20,193 nt of DNA from Planctomycetaceae bacterium (GTDB taxonomy: Bacteria; Planctomycetota; Planctomycetia; Planctomycetales; Planctomycetaceae), in the NCBI GenBank assembly GCA_003445035.1, contig DLVV01000172.1, positions 1-20,193 on the forward strand, given 5' to 3'. Numbering within the stretch: the first letter of the stretch is position 1; each line of letters begins with the position of its first letter. Of this stretch, positions 8,545 to 15,501 are shown piece by piece. Below the pieces are notes generated by a model, which had not been told where the DNA came from, did no database searches, and was given only the letters and a program-made list of their open reading frames with translations. Both the position numbers and the translations under genes were made by a program.

Positions 8545-10455
8545 TCAGTTGTCGACCACCGATGCAGATGTTGCCGCACGGGTGCGGGCGGTTTCGATCA
8601 AGCCGTCGACATCCAGTCCATGCAGGGACAGCAGTTCGTTCCGGTCTCCGAGTTCGATGTACGCATCGGGCAGCCCGCTGCGGTGCAGTCGTCGGGTGTC
8701 GAGCTGAGAATCCACGGCGGCTTCGACCGCGGCAGACCCGAATCCTCCGGCCAGCACGTTCTCCTCGACGGTGATCACGAATCCGCACTCGGTCAGCGCC
8801 CGTTCCAGTGTCAGGGTGTCGAACGGTTTGACGAAGCGAGCGTTGACCACTCCCACGTCCAGCCCGTGCTCGTCGGCCAGTCGATCGGCAGCCGCAACGC
8901 AGTTGGCCAGCAGGCTGCCACAGGCCAGGAAGACTCCGTCACGGCCCCAGCGGATCACTTCACTCTCTCCCAGGGCGACCGCTGCCGGTGAACGCTCGAT
9001 CGTCTCGATCGCGGTCTTGGGGTATCTGAGGGCGACCGGCCCGTCGTGCGACAGTGCGAAGCTGAGCATCGGTTCGATGTCGTGCGAATCTCCGGGGGCC
9101 ATGACAGTCAACCCGGGAAACGGACGGAGGTAAGAGTGGTCGAACACCCCGTGGTGCGTTGGACCGTCGGGACCACACAGGCCCGAGCGGTCGAGGCAGA
9201 ATGTGACCGGCAGTCCCTGCAGGGCGACTTCCTGGAATATCTGGTCGAACCCTCTTTGCAGGAACGTGCTGTAGATGGCGACGATCGGCTTCATGCCCGC
9301 CTTGGCCATCCCCGCCGCGAACGCCACCGCGTGACCCTCGCAGATCCCGGTGTCGAAAAACCGGTCCGGGAAATCCTCACGGACACGGTCCAGCTTGTTG
9401 CCGGCACACATCGCGGCGGTGAGGACGACCACCTTCGGGTCGGTCTCCATCTCCCGGTAGATTGCCTCGCTGACGACGTTGGTGTAGGCCGGGGCCGAGG
9501 CGGACGAGACCGAGATCACCTCGTCGTCATCGGATCGCTGGAACGGCGCTGGCGTGTGAAACTTGACCGGGTCTTCGCTGGCTGGCCGGAAGCCGTGTCC
9601 CTTTTCGGTAAACACGTGCAGCAGCACCGGGCCGCGAACGTTCTTGACCATGTCGAGATAGCTTCGGAGCGAGAGCAGGTCGTGGCCGTCGACAGGACCG
9701 ATGTAGCGAAAACCGAGTTCTTCGAAGAGCATTCCGCCGTGGAGGAACCCCTTGACGGCATCCTTGATTCCTCCGAGGACGTTTTCGACGGACTGTCCGA
9801 CGACGGGGACCTTGTTCAGGAACGCCTGGACGTCGCGTTTGAGCCCGTCGTAGAACGGGGCCGTGCGGGCCTTGTCCAGTGTGGAGGCCAGTCCGCCGAC
9901 CCGCGGGCAGATGCCCATCTCGTTGTCGTTGAGAATGACCAGGACGTCCTTGTTCAGGCCCGCCGCGTTGTTGAAGGCCTCGAAGACGATTCCCGACGGC
10001 AGGGCCCCGTCACCGATCACCGCGACCGCCTTGCGGTCCTCATCACCCAGCAGGTCGTCTCCGGTCTTCAGTCCCAGCACGCTCGAGACGCTGGCACCGG
10101 CGTGGCCAGTCATGAACAGGTCGAAATCGCTTTCGTCGGGATTGGGATACCCCATCAACCCGCCACGCTGCCGCATCGTGTGAAATTCCGCGTATCGGCC
10201 GGTCAGCAGCTTGTGGGGATAGACCTGGTGGCCGGTGTCCCAGATCAGCCGGTCCTGGCGAAAGTCGAAAACCAGGTGCAGGGCGATAGCCAGTTCGACG
10301 ACGCCAAGATTGCTGGCGAAGTGCGCGGTGCGGTCCGAGACGACGGTACAGAGCACCTCCCGGATTTCGTCGGCCAGTTGCAGCAGTTGCTCGTCGGTGT
10401 ACTCGCCGAGTTTTTCGGGCGAATCCAGCAGCGGCAACAGTTCGAGGTCGGTCAC
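8545..10455 (-). CDS. dxs: 1-deoxy-D-xylulose-5-phosphate synthase
   Basis: Condenses pyruvate and glyceraldehyde 3-phosphate to DXP with thiamine diphosphate, the first step of the MEP isoprenoid pathway (cytoplasm). The 636 residues match the family length. Landmarks: H45 before SNLGVVELAIALH, IWDTGHQVYPHKLLTGR (71-87), the ThDP/Mg motif GDG (148-150) continuing to N176 in LNDNEMG, the catalytic Glu E373 in TGICEGHAVAFAAG, IYSTFLQRGFDQ (394-405) and DGPTHHG (430-436). Two blocks deviate from common Dxs: TGHAGAS (116-122) where TGHSSTS or TGHASTS is usual, and CEGHAV where AEQHAV is usual. The GTG start immediately follows the TAG of the prenyl synthase with no gap, and a GAGAGGGA SD lies inside that upstream gene, indicating translational coupling. 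Confidence 0.95.
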   Translation of the reverse strand: MTDLELLPLLDSPEKLGEYTDEQLLQLADEIREVLCTVVSDRTAHFASNLGVVELAIALHLVFDFRQDRLIWDTGHQVYPHKLLTGRYAEFHTMRQRGGLMGYPNPDESDFDLFMTGHAGASVSSVLGLKTGDDLLGDEDRKAVAVIGDGALPSGIVFEAFNNAAGLNKDVLVILNDNEMGICPRVGGLASTLDKARTAPFYDGLKRDVQAFLNKVPVVGQSVENVLGGIKDAVKGFLHGGMLFEELGFRYIGPVDGHDLLSLRSYLDMVKNVRGPVLLHVFTEKGHGFRPASEDPVKFHTPAPFQRSDDDEVISVSSASAPAYTNVVSEAIYREMETDPKVVVLTAAMCAGNKLDRVREDFPDRFFDTGICEGHAVAFAAGMAKAGMKPIVAIYSTFLQRGFDQIFQEVALQGLPVTFCLDRSGLCGPDGPTHHGVFDHSYLRPFPGLTVMAPGDSHDIEPMLSFALSHDGPVALRYPKTAIETIERSPAAVALGESEVIRWGRDGVFLACGSLLANCVAAADRLADEHGLDVGVVNARFVKPFDTLTLERALTECGFVITVEENVLAGGFGSAAVEAAVDSQLDTRRLHRSGLPDAYIELGDRNELLSLHGLDVDGLIETARTRAATSASVVDN

Positions 10456-11349
10456 CTAATGGTCCCTCTCGATGACGAACTCGGCCAGGACTTTCAGCGG
10501 CTCGCCGGATTCTCCCAGCGGTTCCACCGCAGCACAGGCCGATGCGATGCAGTTCCGGGCCAACCCGCGACTCCTGTCGCTTCCGGCCAGTGCCGGGTAG
10601 GTCCACTTGCCCAGGTGGGCATCACGTCCGGAGGTTTTTCCCGTGCGGTTGATGTCACCCTCGACATCAAGCAGGTCGTCGGCGACCTGAAAGGCCAGGC
10701 CGACCTGCTGGCCGTAATCGAGCAGGCTCTCGCGCACCTGTTTGTCGGCACCGGCGACGACGGCTCCGAGTTCGAGGCTGGCGGCCAGCAAGCGGCCGGT
10801 CTTGCGGCGGTGAATGGCTCCGAGCACCTGGAGGGGATCGTCGACGCTTTCCGGTGGCGTGTCGGTTGCGGCCAGGTCGGCCACCTGTCCGCCGACCATG
10901 CCGTCACTGCCGGCGGCCGACGCGAGTACGCGGCAGCACTCGGCGGCGACGACCGGATCGGGGAGATCGGTGGCGAGGATTTCGAAGGCGCGGGTCAAAA
11001 GGGCGTCGCCGGCCAGGATCGCCATCGCCTCACCGAAGGCCACGTGGCTGGTCGGGCGGCCGCGGCGGAGATCGTCGTCATCCATCGCCGGCAGGTCGTC
11101 GTGGATCAGTGAGTAGGTGTGGACCATCTCGACGGCACAGGCTGCCGGCATCGCGTCACGCGGATCGGACCCACAGGCCTCGGCGGCCAGCAATACCAGG
11201 ATCGGCCGCAGTCGCTTGCCGCCAGCCATGAGGCTGTACCGCATTGCCTCGAGCAGGTCCGGCGGAGTGTCCGGACCCGATGGCAAGGCCTCGATCAATG
11301 CCTCCTCGATTTGAGGGGCATAGCGAGCCAGCGTTTCTTCGGCGTTCAT
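10456..11349 (-). CDS. ispA: polyprenyl diphosphate synthase (farnesyl/geranylgeranyl type)
   Basis: Trans-prenyltransferase that extends allylic diphosphates with isopentenyl diphosphate, downstream of the MEP pathway. The 297 residues have the class hallmarks: GGKRLRPIL near residue 43, the first Asp-rich motif in YSLIHDDLPAMDDDDLRRGRP (FARM; aspartates from about residue 84), LAGDALLTRAFE, GGQVADL, RKTG and the second Asp-rich motif in FQVADDLLDVEGD (SARM). Tyr at the fifth position before the FARM, as in E. coli IspA, suggests a short-chain (C15-C20) product, though product length is not certain. I start at the ATG at 11349 (MNAEETLARYAP). A GTG at 11364 would add five residues. No SD is evident. 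Its TAG abuts the GTG of dxs, so both isoprenoid enzymes are made from one message. Confidence 0.9.
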   Translation of the reverse strand: MNAEETLARYAPQIEEALIEALPSGPDTPPDLLEAMRYSLMAGGKRLRPILVLLAAEACGSDPRDAMPAACAVEMVHTYSLIHDDLPAMDDDDLRRGRPTSHVAFGEAMAILAGDALLTRAFEILATDLPDPVVAAECCRVLASAAGSDGMVGGQVADLAATDTPPESVDDPLQVLGAIHRRKTGRLLAASLELGAVVAGADKQVRESLLDYGQQVGLAFQVADDLLDVEGDINRTGKTSGRDAHLGKWTYPALAGSDRSRGLARNCIASACAAVEPLGESGEPLKVLAEFVIERDH

Positions 11350-11469
11350 TGTATGTGCGGACACGGGACCGTGTGCGGTAACAGGGACGCGGAGGGACGA
11401 GAGGTGGAGAGCATTCTACCCGTGGTCGAACAGGCCGAGAATAGCAACCCGGTTCAGTTGGCAGGGGAC

Positions 11470-12654
11470 TCAGTCTGAGGCTGTGGCCAGTTGCAGGCCG
11501 ATCCGACACGCTTGCAGATAACTCTCGACATGCAACGACTCGTTGACGGTGTGGATGTCCTGCTGGCCGCAGCCGAGTGTGACGGTGGGGATTCCGTGAG
11601 CGACCATCCAGTTGGCGTCCAGGCCCCCATTGGAGATCCGTACTCCCGGTTCCAAACCAACAGACTCGACGGCCGAGAGTGCCGTTTGCACGCAGGGTTC
11701 GTTTTCCGAGAGCATGAACGCCTCGTACTTCAACTGGGGGTCGAAGTGGACGCGTGCGGTTTTTCTGGCGGTGTTGCGGACGTTGCGGGCTGCCCGCTGG
11801 AAGGCCTTTTTGAACTCGGCGACGATCCGCTTGCGGAACTTGGGGTCGTGGCTACGGGCTTCGGCCTTGAGCGTCAGCTGGGGCGTCACAACGTTGGTGG
11901 CATCGCCGGCGTTGATGATTCCCACGTTGCTGGTTCCACGGTTTCGCCCCTTTTCGATCAGTCCGTGCCAGCCGTTTTCGGTCAGGTCGGCGATCGCCAG
12001 GCTCGCCACAGCAATGGCACTGACACCATCTTCGGGGTGACCCCCGGCGTGGCTGGCGATGCCATCGATCACCACGTCGATGCTGTAGTCGCCGGTGGCC
12101 CCCACGACGGCCAGCCCGGGAGCTCCGCCATCCCAGTTGAAGCCCATGCCGGGTTTGCCGAGTCTCGAAAGGCTGACGAAGCGAGCCCCGTAGAGCCCGA
12201 TTTCCTCCTGGATCGGGAAAAACAGTGTCAGCGGTGGATGGGGCAGGTCCTGTTTCAGGATTTCGAGCACGGAGGTCAGGACCACGCACGCCCCGGCGCG
12301 GTCATCGCCACCCAGGGCGGTCGAGGCGTCACGGGACTCGATCAGCCCACCCCGGCGGACCGGCCGACAACCGACGCACAGCGGCACGGTGTCGATGTGT
12401 GCCATCAGTAGACGGCGGGGCGCACGGATTGTGCCGGGCAGCTTGACGACCAGGTTGCCCACCTCGCCACCAGCGGGGCTGCGGTTGTTGGCCGTGTCGT
12501 GCCGGATCGCTTTTGACGGTACACCGGCCTTCCGCAAGCGAGCGGTGATCGCCTCGGCCACCTCTCGCTCATGTCCACTTTTGCCGGGAATCGCCATCAG
12601 CGTGGTCACCAGGTCGACGGCGGCGGACTTGTTGATCGAAAACGGCTTGGACAT
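11470..12654 (-). CDS. M20-family peptidase, tripeptidase T-like
   Basis: A 394-residue di-zinc aminopeptidase-like protein of the M20 (PepT/COG2195) family, which removes residues from small peptides in the cytoplasm. Metal and catalytic positions are all visible: H86 and D88 in MAHIDTV, bridging D117 in LGGDDRAG, general base E150 and ligand E151 in QEEIG, D175 in NWDGG and C-terminal H368 in QQDIHTVNE. The dimerisation/lid insert runs from about 190 to 300 (ASHAGGHPEDGVSAI). The SNGGLDANWMVAHGIPTVTLG stretch resembles the NGGNDAS region of PepT. I chose the ATG at 12654. A TTG at 12741 would add 29 residues of unlikely sequence. It lies 120 bp upstream of the prenyl synthase gene on the same strand and is divergent from the GNAT gene. 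Confidence 0.88.
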   Translation of the reverse strand: MSKPFSINKSAAVDLVTTLMAIPGKSGHEREVAEAITARLRKAGVPSKAIRHDTANNRSPAGGEVGNLVVKLPGTIRAPRRLLMAHIDTVPLCVGCRPVRRGGLIESRDASTALGGDDRAGACVVLTSVLEILKQDLPHPPLTLFFPIQEEIGLYGARFVSLSRLGKPGMGFNWDGGAPGLAVVGATGDYSIDVVIDGIASHAGGHPEDGVSAIAVASLAIADLTENGWHGLIEKGRNRGTSNVGIINAGDATNVVTPQLTLKAEARSHDPKFRKRIVAEFKKAFQRAARNVRNTARKTARVHFDPQLKYEAFMLSENEPCVQTALSAVESVGLEPGVRISNGGLDANWMVAHGIPTVTLGCGQQDIHTVNESLHVESYLQACRIGLQLATASD

Positions 12655-12755
12655 GTCGCGGGTCTCTGGAGTGCTGGCTGCCGGAAGGTGTTTGGTGGGC
12701 CGGGCAAACGACGGCTTGAAGCCTCGGGGCAACGAGGTCAATATGACGGCCTCTA

Positions 12756-12783
12756 AACATACCGCCCGCGTCTCGAATCACAA
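12756..12783 (-). promoter_or_regulatory. possible sigma70-type promoter for the M20 peptidase gene
   Basis: The minus strand has TTGTGA (12778-12783) and TATGTT (12756-12761) separated by 16 bases, each matching the consensus at four of six positions. Transcription would begin near 12749, giving a leader of roughly 90 bases before the ATG at 12654 and excluding the alternative TTG start at 12741. This is a weak match in a 137-bp divergent gap, so it is only suggestive. Confidence 0.25.
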
Positions 12784-12791
12784 TCGATAAC

Positions 12792-13739
12792 ATGTCCACC
12801 GACACTCCCTCGCCTCGCCTCGATTGCCACATCGCCAACGACACCGAACGAGCTGCAGCATTCGGCAATGTCCACGAATGCTGGGGTGACGAGCGGTCGG
12901 TCGAGGATTACGTTGCGTGGCGAATGCAGTCGATCCAGCACGCCCGGGCCAGTTGGTATGTCGGGTGCGTCGACGGTCGGGTCGCCACGTCGCTGGGAGC
13001 CTATCCGATCGTGTTGCGGGCCGGTGGGCAATCGTGGCCGGGATATGGGATTGGCGCCGTTCACACCCCGCCGGAGTTCAGGCGGCGGGGCTATGCCGCG
13101 ACCCTGATGGCCTGGGGCCAACAGCAGCAACTCGACGCCGGGGCACAGTTCGGGCTGCTCTATTCGGACATCAAGCCCGAGTACTACGGGGCAATGGGGT
13201 ATCGGCTGTGCGAATCACATTATGCGTGGGCGGTGCCCCGTGCGGGTGCGAGGCCAGACGGGGCAGGGCAGCTCGTGCGATTCGATCCGGCCGAATCGGC
13301 CGAGGCGTTGGCTGGGATGTACGCGACAGTCCAGTCTCCCCGGAGTATCTGGATCGAGCGTGATGAGGTCTACTGGGACTGGGTGCGAGGGCGATACCCC
13401 GAACACGAGTGGTACTGGTGGGTGGCCGAGGGTCACGATGGCCCGGCCGGTTATGTCCAGTTGAAGCCGACCGCGACGGAGACTCGGGTTTTCGACTGGG
13501 GCGTGCTTCCCGGTGGGGACGAGCGGGCCTTCTGGGAGTCGGTGATCGAATGGGCGGCCGCTCACGGCATCGCACGAATCGGCGGCTGGCTACCGTCAAC
13601 GGAAGCGATTTCCCAGTGCCTTGAGGTCACTCCCAGGATCAAGGAACTGACCATGCTCAGTCCCCTGACTCCAGATGCTCCATGGGACGACGCCTACAGG
13701 CGGGACGCCGCCTGGTTCACCGAGTGCGATCACATCTAG
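12792..13739 (+). CDS. GNAT-family N-acetyltransferase (two-part, Eis/Lyc1-like layout)
   Basis: A 315-residue protein whose N-terminal half is a GNAT acetyltransferase domain. The acetyl-CoA pyrophosphate loop is the R-R-R-G-Y-A motif (97-102, in VHTPPEFRRRGYAATLM). The later GNAT element LYSDIKPEYYGAMGYRLC (123-140) has the usual Tyr-Tyr and Met-Gly-Tyr. The second half (about 150-315) contains another GNAT-like fold fragment (WYWWVAEGHDGPAGYVQLKP, then a helix and a C-terminal strand), as in double-GNAT proteins such as Eis or fungal lysine acetyltransferases. Substrate cannot be read off. It is cytoplasmic with no signal. The ATG at 12792 lacks an SD. It converges on the nuclease gene with only six bases between the stop codons. 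Confidence 0.86.
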   Translation: MSTDTPSPRLDCHIANDTERAAAFGNVHECWGDERSVEDYVAWRMQSIQHARASWYVGCVDGRVATSLGAYPIVLRAGGQSWPGYGIGAVHTPPEFRRRGYAATLMAWGQQQQLDAGAQFGLLYSDIKPEYYGAMGYRLCESHYAWAVPRAGARPDGAGQLVRFDPAESAEALAGMYATVQSPRSIWIERDEVYWDWVRGRYPEHEWYWWVAEGHDGPAGYVQLKPTATETRVFDWGVLPGGDERAFWESVIEWAAAHGIARIGGWLPSTEAISQCLEVTPRIKELTMLSPLTPDAPWDDAYRRDAAWFTECDHI

Positions 13740-13750
13740 CGACCGCTAGA
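13735..13750. repeat. 16-bp inverted repeat spanning two convergent stop codons
   Basis: TCTAGCG, AC, CGCTAGA: two 7-base arms around a 2-base centre. The left arm contains the TAG stop of the GNAT gene (13737-13739) and the right arm the TAG stop of the minus-strand nuclease (13746-13748, read CTA). As RNA it would fold as a 6-bp stem with a GACC loop. There is no U-run on either side, so a true bidirectional intrinsic terminator is not shown. Confidence 0.55.
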
Positions 13751-14489
13751 CCCCTTCGTCGACCGCGGCTCGCCGATACGCACACCACTCGCACTGCTCG
13801 TTCGCGTCGGGTGCCTCGTCGGCTGACATGCACGCGTGTGCAGCGACGATTGTTGGTTCAACCCAACGGTCGTCTCCGGAGTGCTTGAGCAGGTGGGTCT
13901 GAAAGATCAGTTGCCCGTTGAATGCATCGAGCAGCGTGTCGGCGTTGACGTAGACAAAGTAGCCGATGTCGGAAACGTCGAATCCGTTTTGTCTCAACAG
14001 CCACTGGTAGACCTCCATCTGCCGCTTGTAGGACTCCTTCCACTTTCCCTCGAGAGTGATCGGCTTGGTGGTGCTGGTGGATTTGTAGTCGACGACCAGC
14101 AGGCGGCCGGCGGGAGTGATCCAGACGTCATCGATCGCTCCGGTGATCGTCAGGTTGGTTTCGGCGTGGTGGACCTGCACCCCCGTGAAGTTGGCCCGCC
14201 ATGCGTCCAGCTCGGGATGCTGAAACGGGATGGCGTTGATCCGGTGTTCAACCATCAATGGATGGGGAGCCTGGATTTCCCGGTAGCTGTCGAACTCCTT
14301 CTTCAACAACGTATCGGTGGCACTGTTGATCAGGAACGGCGGCCCCGGCACGCGACCGACGCCCAGGCGTCGGTCGAGGTAGAAGCAACGGGGGCAACGA
14401 CGGAAGAGGTCGATCTTCGATCGGCTGACCTTGAAGGGCTTGGTGCTGCTGGGATCGTAGATGTTCCGTGAACGCTTGCCGAGTGCCAT
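13746..14489 (-). CDS. PD-(D/E)XK nuclease, RecB/Cas4-like, with CxxC pairs
   Basis: A 247-residue single-domain nuclease of the PD-(D/E)XK superfamily (RecB/Cas4/AddB-type). N-terminal SRSKIDLFRRCPRCFYLDRRLG has the start motif of RecB-like nucleases. The active-site core is D120/D121 in ITGAIDDVW, then D134-x-K136 in LLVVDYKST, followed by the Q157/Y161 motif in KRQMEVYQWLL. Cysteines C32 and C35 at the N-terminus and C233 and C236 at the C-terminus (EQCEWCAYRR) are placed like the iron-sulfur ligands of Cas4 and AddB, though the exact spacing differs. Family knowledge suggests exonuclease or DNA-end processing. No CRISPR, helicase or restriction partner is nearby, so its role is unknown. 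The ATG at 14489 has no SD. Confidence 0.84.
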   Translation of the reverse strand: MALGKRSRNIYDPSSTKPFKVSRSKIDLFRRCPRCFYLDRRLGVGRVPGPPFLINSATDTLLKKEFDSYREIQAPHPLMVEHRINAIPFQHPELDAWRANFTGVQVHHAETNLTITGAIDDVWITPAGRLLVVDYKSTSTTKPITLEGKWKESYKRQMEVYQWLLRQNGFDVSDIGYFVYVNADTLLDAFNGQLIFQTHLLKHSGDDRWVEPTIVAAHACMSADEAPDANEQCEWCAYRRAAVDEGV

Positions 14490-14553
14490 GGCGGGCTCAT
14501 CCGTTCATGGGACGGGGCTGGGTTGCTATTCGTCGAGAATCGGCGGGGAGTTG

Positions 14554-14568
14554 GAACACCGGGTGTTC
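14554..14568. promoter_or_regulatory. perfect palindrome, possible operator
   Basis: GAACACC, G, GGTGTTC: two 7-base arms with a single central base, 65 bp upstream of the nuclease ATG at 14489. The size and symmetry suit a dimeric repressor site. No regulator is linked to it by the sequence, and no clear -35/-10 pair was found beside it. Confidence 0.4.
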
Positions 14569-14619
14569 TGCAGTTGATCGGCCCGTCTGATGCTCATTAA
14601 TTACCACAGGAACCATGCC

Positions 14620-14653
14620 AACTGGTATTTCGAAGCGGAAATCCGCACCAGTT
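14620..14653. repeat. imperfect inverted repeat in the 14490-14753 gap
   Basis: AACTGGT (14620-14626) pairs with ACCAGTT (14647-14653). Inside it ATTTC pairs with GAAAT around a GAAGCG loop, leaving CCGC as a one-sided bulge. About 12 base pairs are possible. It sits in the 264-bp gap between the nuclease and the winged-helix gene (both minus strand) and has no T-run, so it could be an RNA structure or a degenerate element rather than an intrinsic terminator. I see no gene in this gap. Confidence 0.4.
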
Positions 14654-14753
14654 CAAATGACCGACGCCGATCCACCGTCAGCGGCTCGTGCGTCGAGCCA
14701 CAAGACGACAGGTCGGCGTTGATCACGGCGACAGGTCTCGGTTACCTGGATCT

Positions 14754-15182
14754 CTAAGTCTTGGCAGCTTTCAGCCGATAAGCGCCGCTCTTCTTGTCTC
14801 GCTGAATCGCTTTTGAGTTGTAGACACACTGGTAGACGACGTTCGAGAAGCTCTTGGCCTTGGTCTTATATCCCGAGTTGATGACCTGTGCGGTCAGATC
14901 GTCGAGGCTGAGGCCCTTCGGACTTTTCCCGAGAATCCCGGTCACGACCGAAGCGAGCGATTGTGCGTTTTTGGGCCGCTTGCCACGGCGGCCGGTTTTC
15001 TTGCCGGTCCGTGGCGTCGAAGCGGCAGGGCCCTGCAGAGACTGAAGCTGATTTTCGACGGAATTCAACTCGGCCTGCAGCTGGGACCGCTTTTTGCCCA
15101 GACTCGTCACCCGACTCTTTTGTTGGGCGAGCAGTGATTCAAGTTCGGCGACAGTCAGATCTGGACCCTTGCGACGTGCCAC
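14754..15182 (-). CDS. small coiled-coil plus winged-helix (HARE-HTH-like) protein
   Basis: A 142-residue basic protein. Residues 10-50 form a coiled coil (LESLLAQQKSRVTSLGKKRS and on through NSVENQLQSL). A Gly/Lys/Arg-rich linker covers about 52-72 (TPRTGKKTGRRGKRPKN). The C-terminal 70 residues resemble a HARE-HTH winged helix: SLDDLTAQVINSGYKTKAKS, FSNVVYQCVYNSKAIQR, then a wing ending SGAYRL. Such domains bind nucleic acid and occur in RNA polymerase delta and restriction-linked proteins. It is therefore probably a dimeric chromatin- or transcription-associated protein. The GTG start is fixed by AAGGAG seven bases upstream. The GC content is a little lower than in surrounding genes. I recognise no specific named protein. 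Confidence 0.8.
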   Translation of the reverse strand: MARRKGPDLTVAELESLLAQQKSRVTSLGKKRSQLQAELNSVENQLQSLQGPAASTPRTGKKTGRRGKRPKNAQSLASVVTGILGKSPKGLSLDDLTAQVINSGYKTKAKSFSNVVYQCVYNSKAIQRDKKSGAYRLKAAKT

Positions 15183-15189
15183 GATGCGG

Positions 15190-15195
15190 CTCCTT
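15190..15195 (-). promoter_or_regulatory. Shine-Dalgarno deciding a GTG start
   Basis: The minus strand reads AAGGAG, seven bases (CCGCATC or equivalent) and then GTG at 15182. It supports the GTG as start of the coiled-coil/winged-helix gene, since no ATG lies in frame nearby. Confidence 0.7.
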
Positions 15196-15227
15196 TATAG
15201 AGTTCGTTGGTTGGGTGTGGGCGCCTA

Positions 15228-15257
15228 ACACTAGAGAGCGAATTCAGGGGATGTCAA
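15228..15257 (-). promoter_or_regulatory. sigma70-type promoter for the winged-helix gene
   Basis: The minus strand has a perfect TTGACA -35 (15252-15257) and a TAGTGT -10-like hexamer (15228-15233) with an 18-base spacer, followed by an AT-richer leader and the AAGGAG SD. The -35 is consensus while the -10 matches only three of six positions, so the exact -10 is uncertain. Confidence 0.45.
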
Positions 15258-15501
15258 CTGGAGACGGAACACCGTGTCGTTGTTCTGGAAAGAACTAAAT
15301 AGTGAGATGGGTATCGATCAATTTCCGGTGCGAGTTTTTCTAACAATGAGCAGACCTGCGGGTGATTGATCGGGGGGGCCGGGCGGCTGTGATGAAGTTG
15401 TCTTGTCGGAGCAAGATCGATGGACTACCATCCCGCGTCGCCTTGGCGGGTGCGGCCTGCGTCGTGGGCGGTCCGGGCGGGCAACAGGGACGGATCCCGG
15501 T

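Larger units (their letters stand above)
15183..15501. other. intergenic region between divergent genes (319 bp)
   Basis: It holds the SD and likely promoter of the minus-strand winged-helix gene (15190-15257) and then about 240 bp upstream of the plus-strand SGNH-like gene. The right half is an in-frame extension of that gene back to a TTG at 15403, but its Arg/Gly-rich translation does not look like protein. I see no RNA gene or other open frame here. Confidence 0.5.

Noticed and set aside
9046..11112. 688-codon plus-strand open frame antisense to dxs and the prenyl synthase
   Set aside because: Dxs and the prenyl synthase are unmistakable on the other strand. The antisense frame is a by-product of GC-rich codon use and shows no domain.
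14706..14737. Two 9-base direct copies of CGACAGGTC, 23 bp apart
   Set aside because: There are only two short copies in a GC-rich gap, with no third unit or spacer regularity. Neither a CRISPR nor an iteron array is supported.
14732..14748. 5-bp hairpin CAGGT/ACCTG just after the winged-helix gene stop
   Set aside because: The stem is short and has no following T-run on the transcript strand, so a terminator call is not supported.
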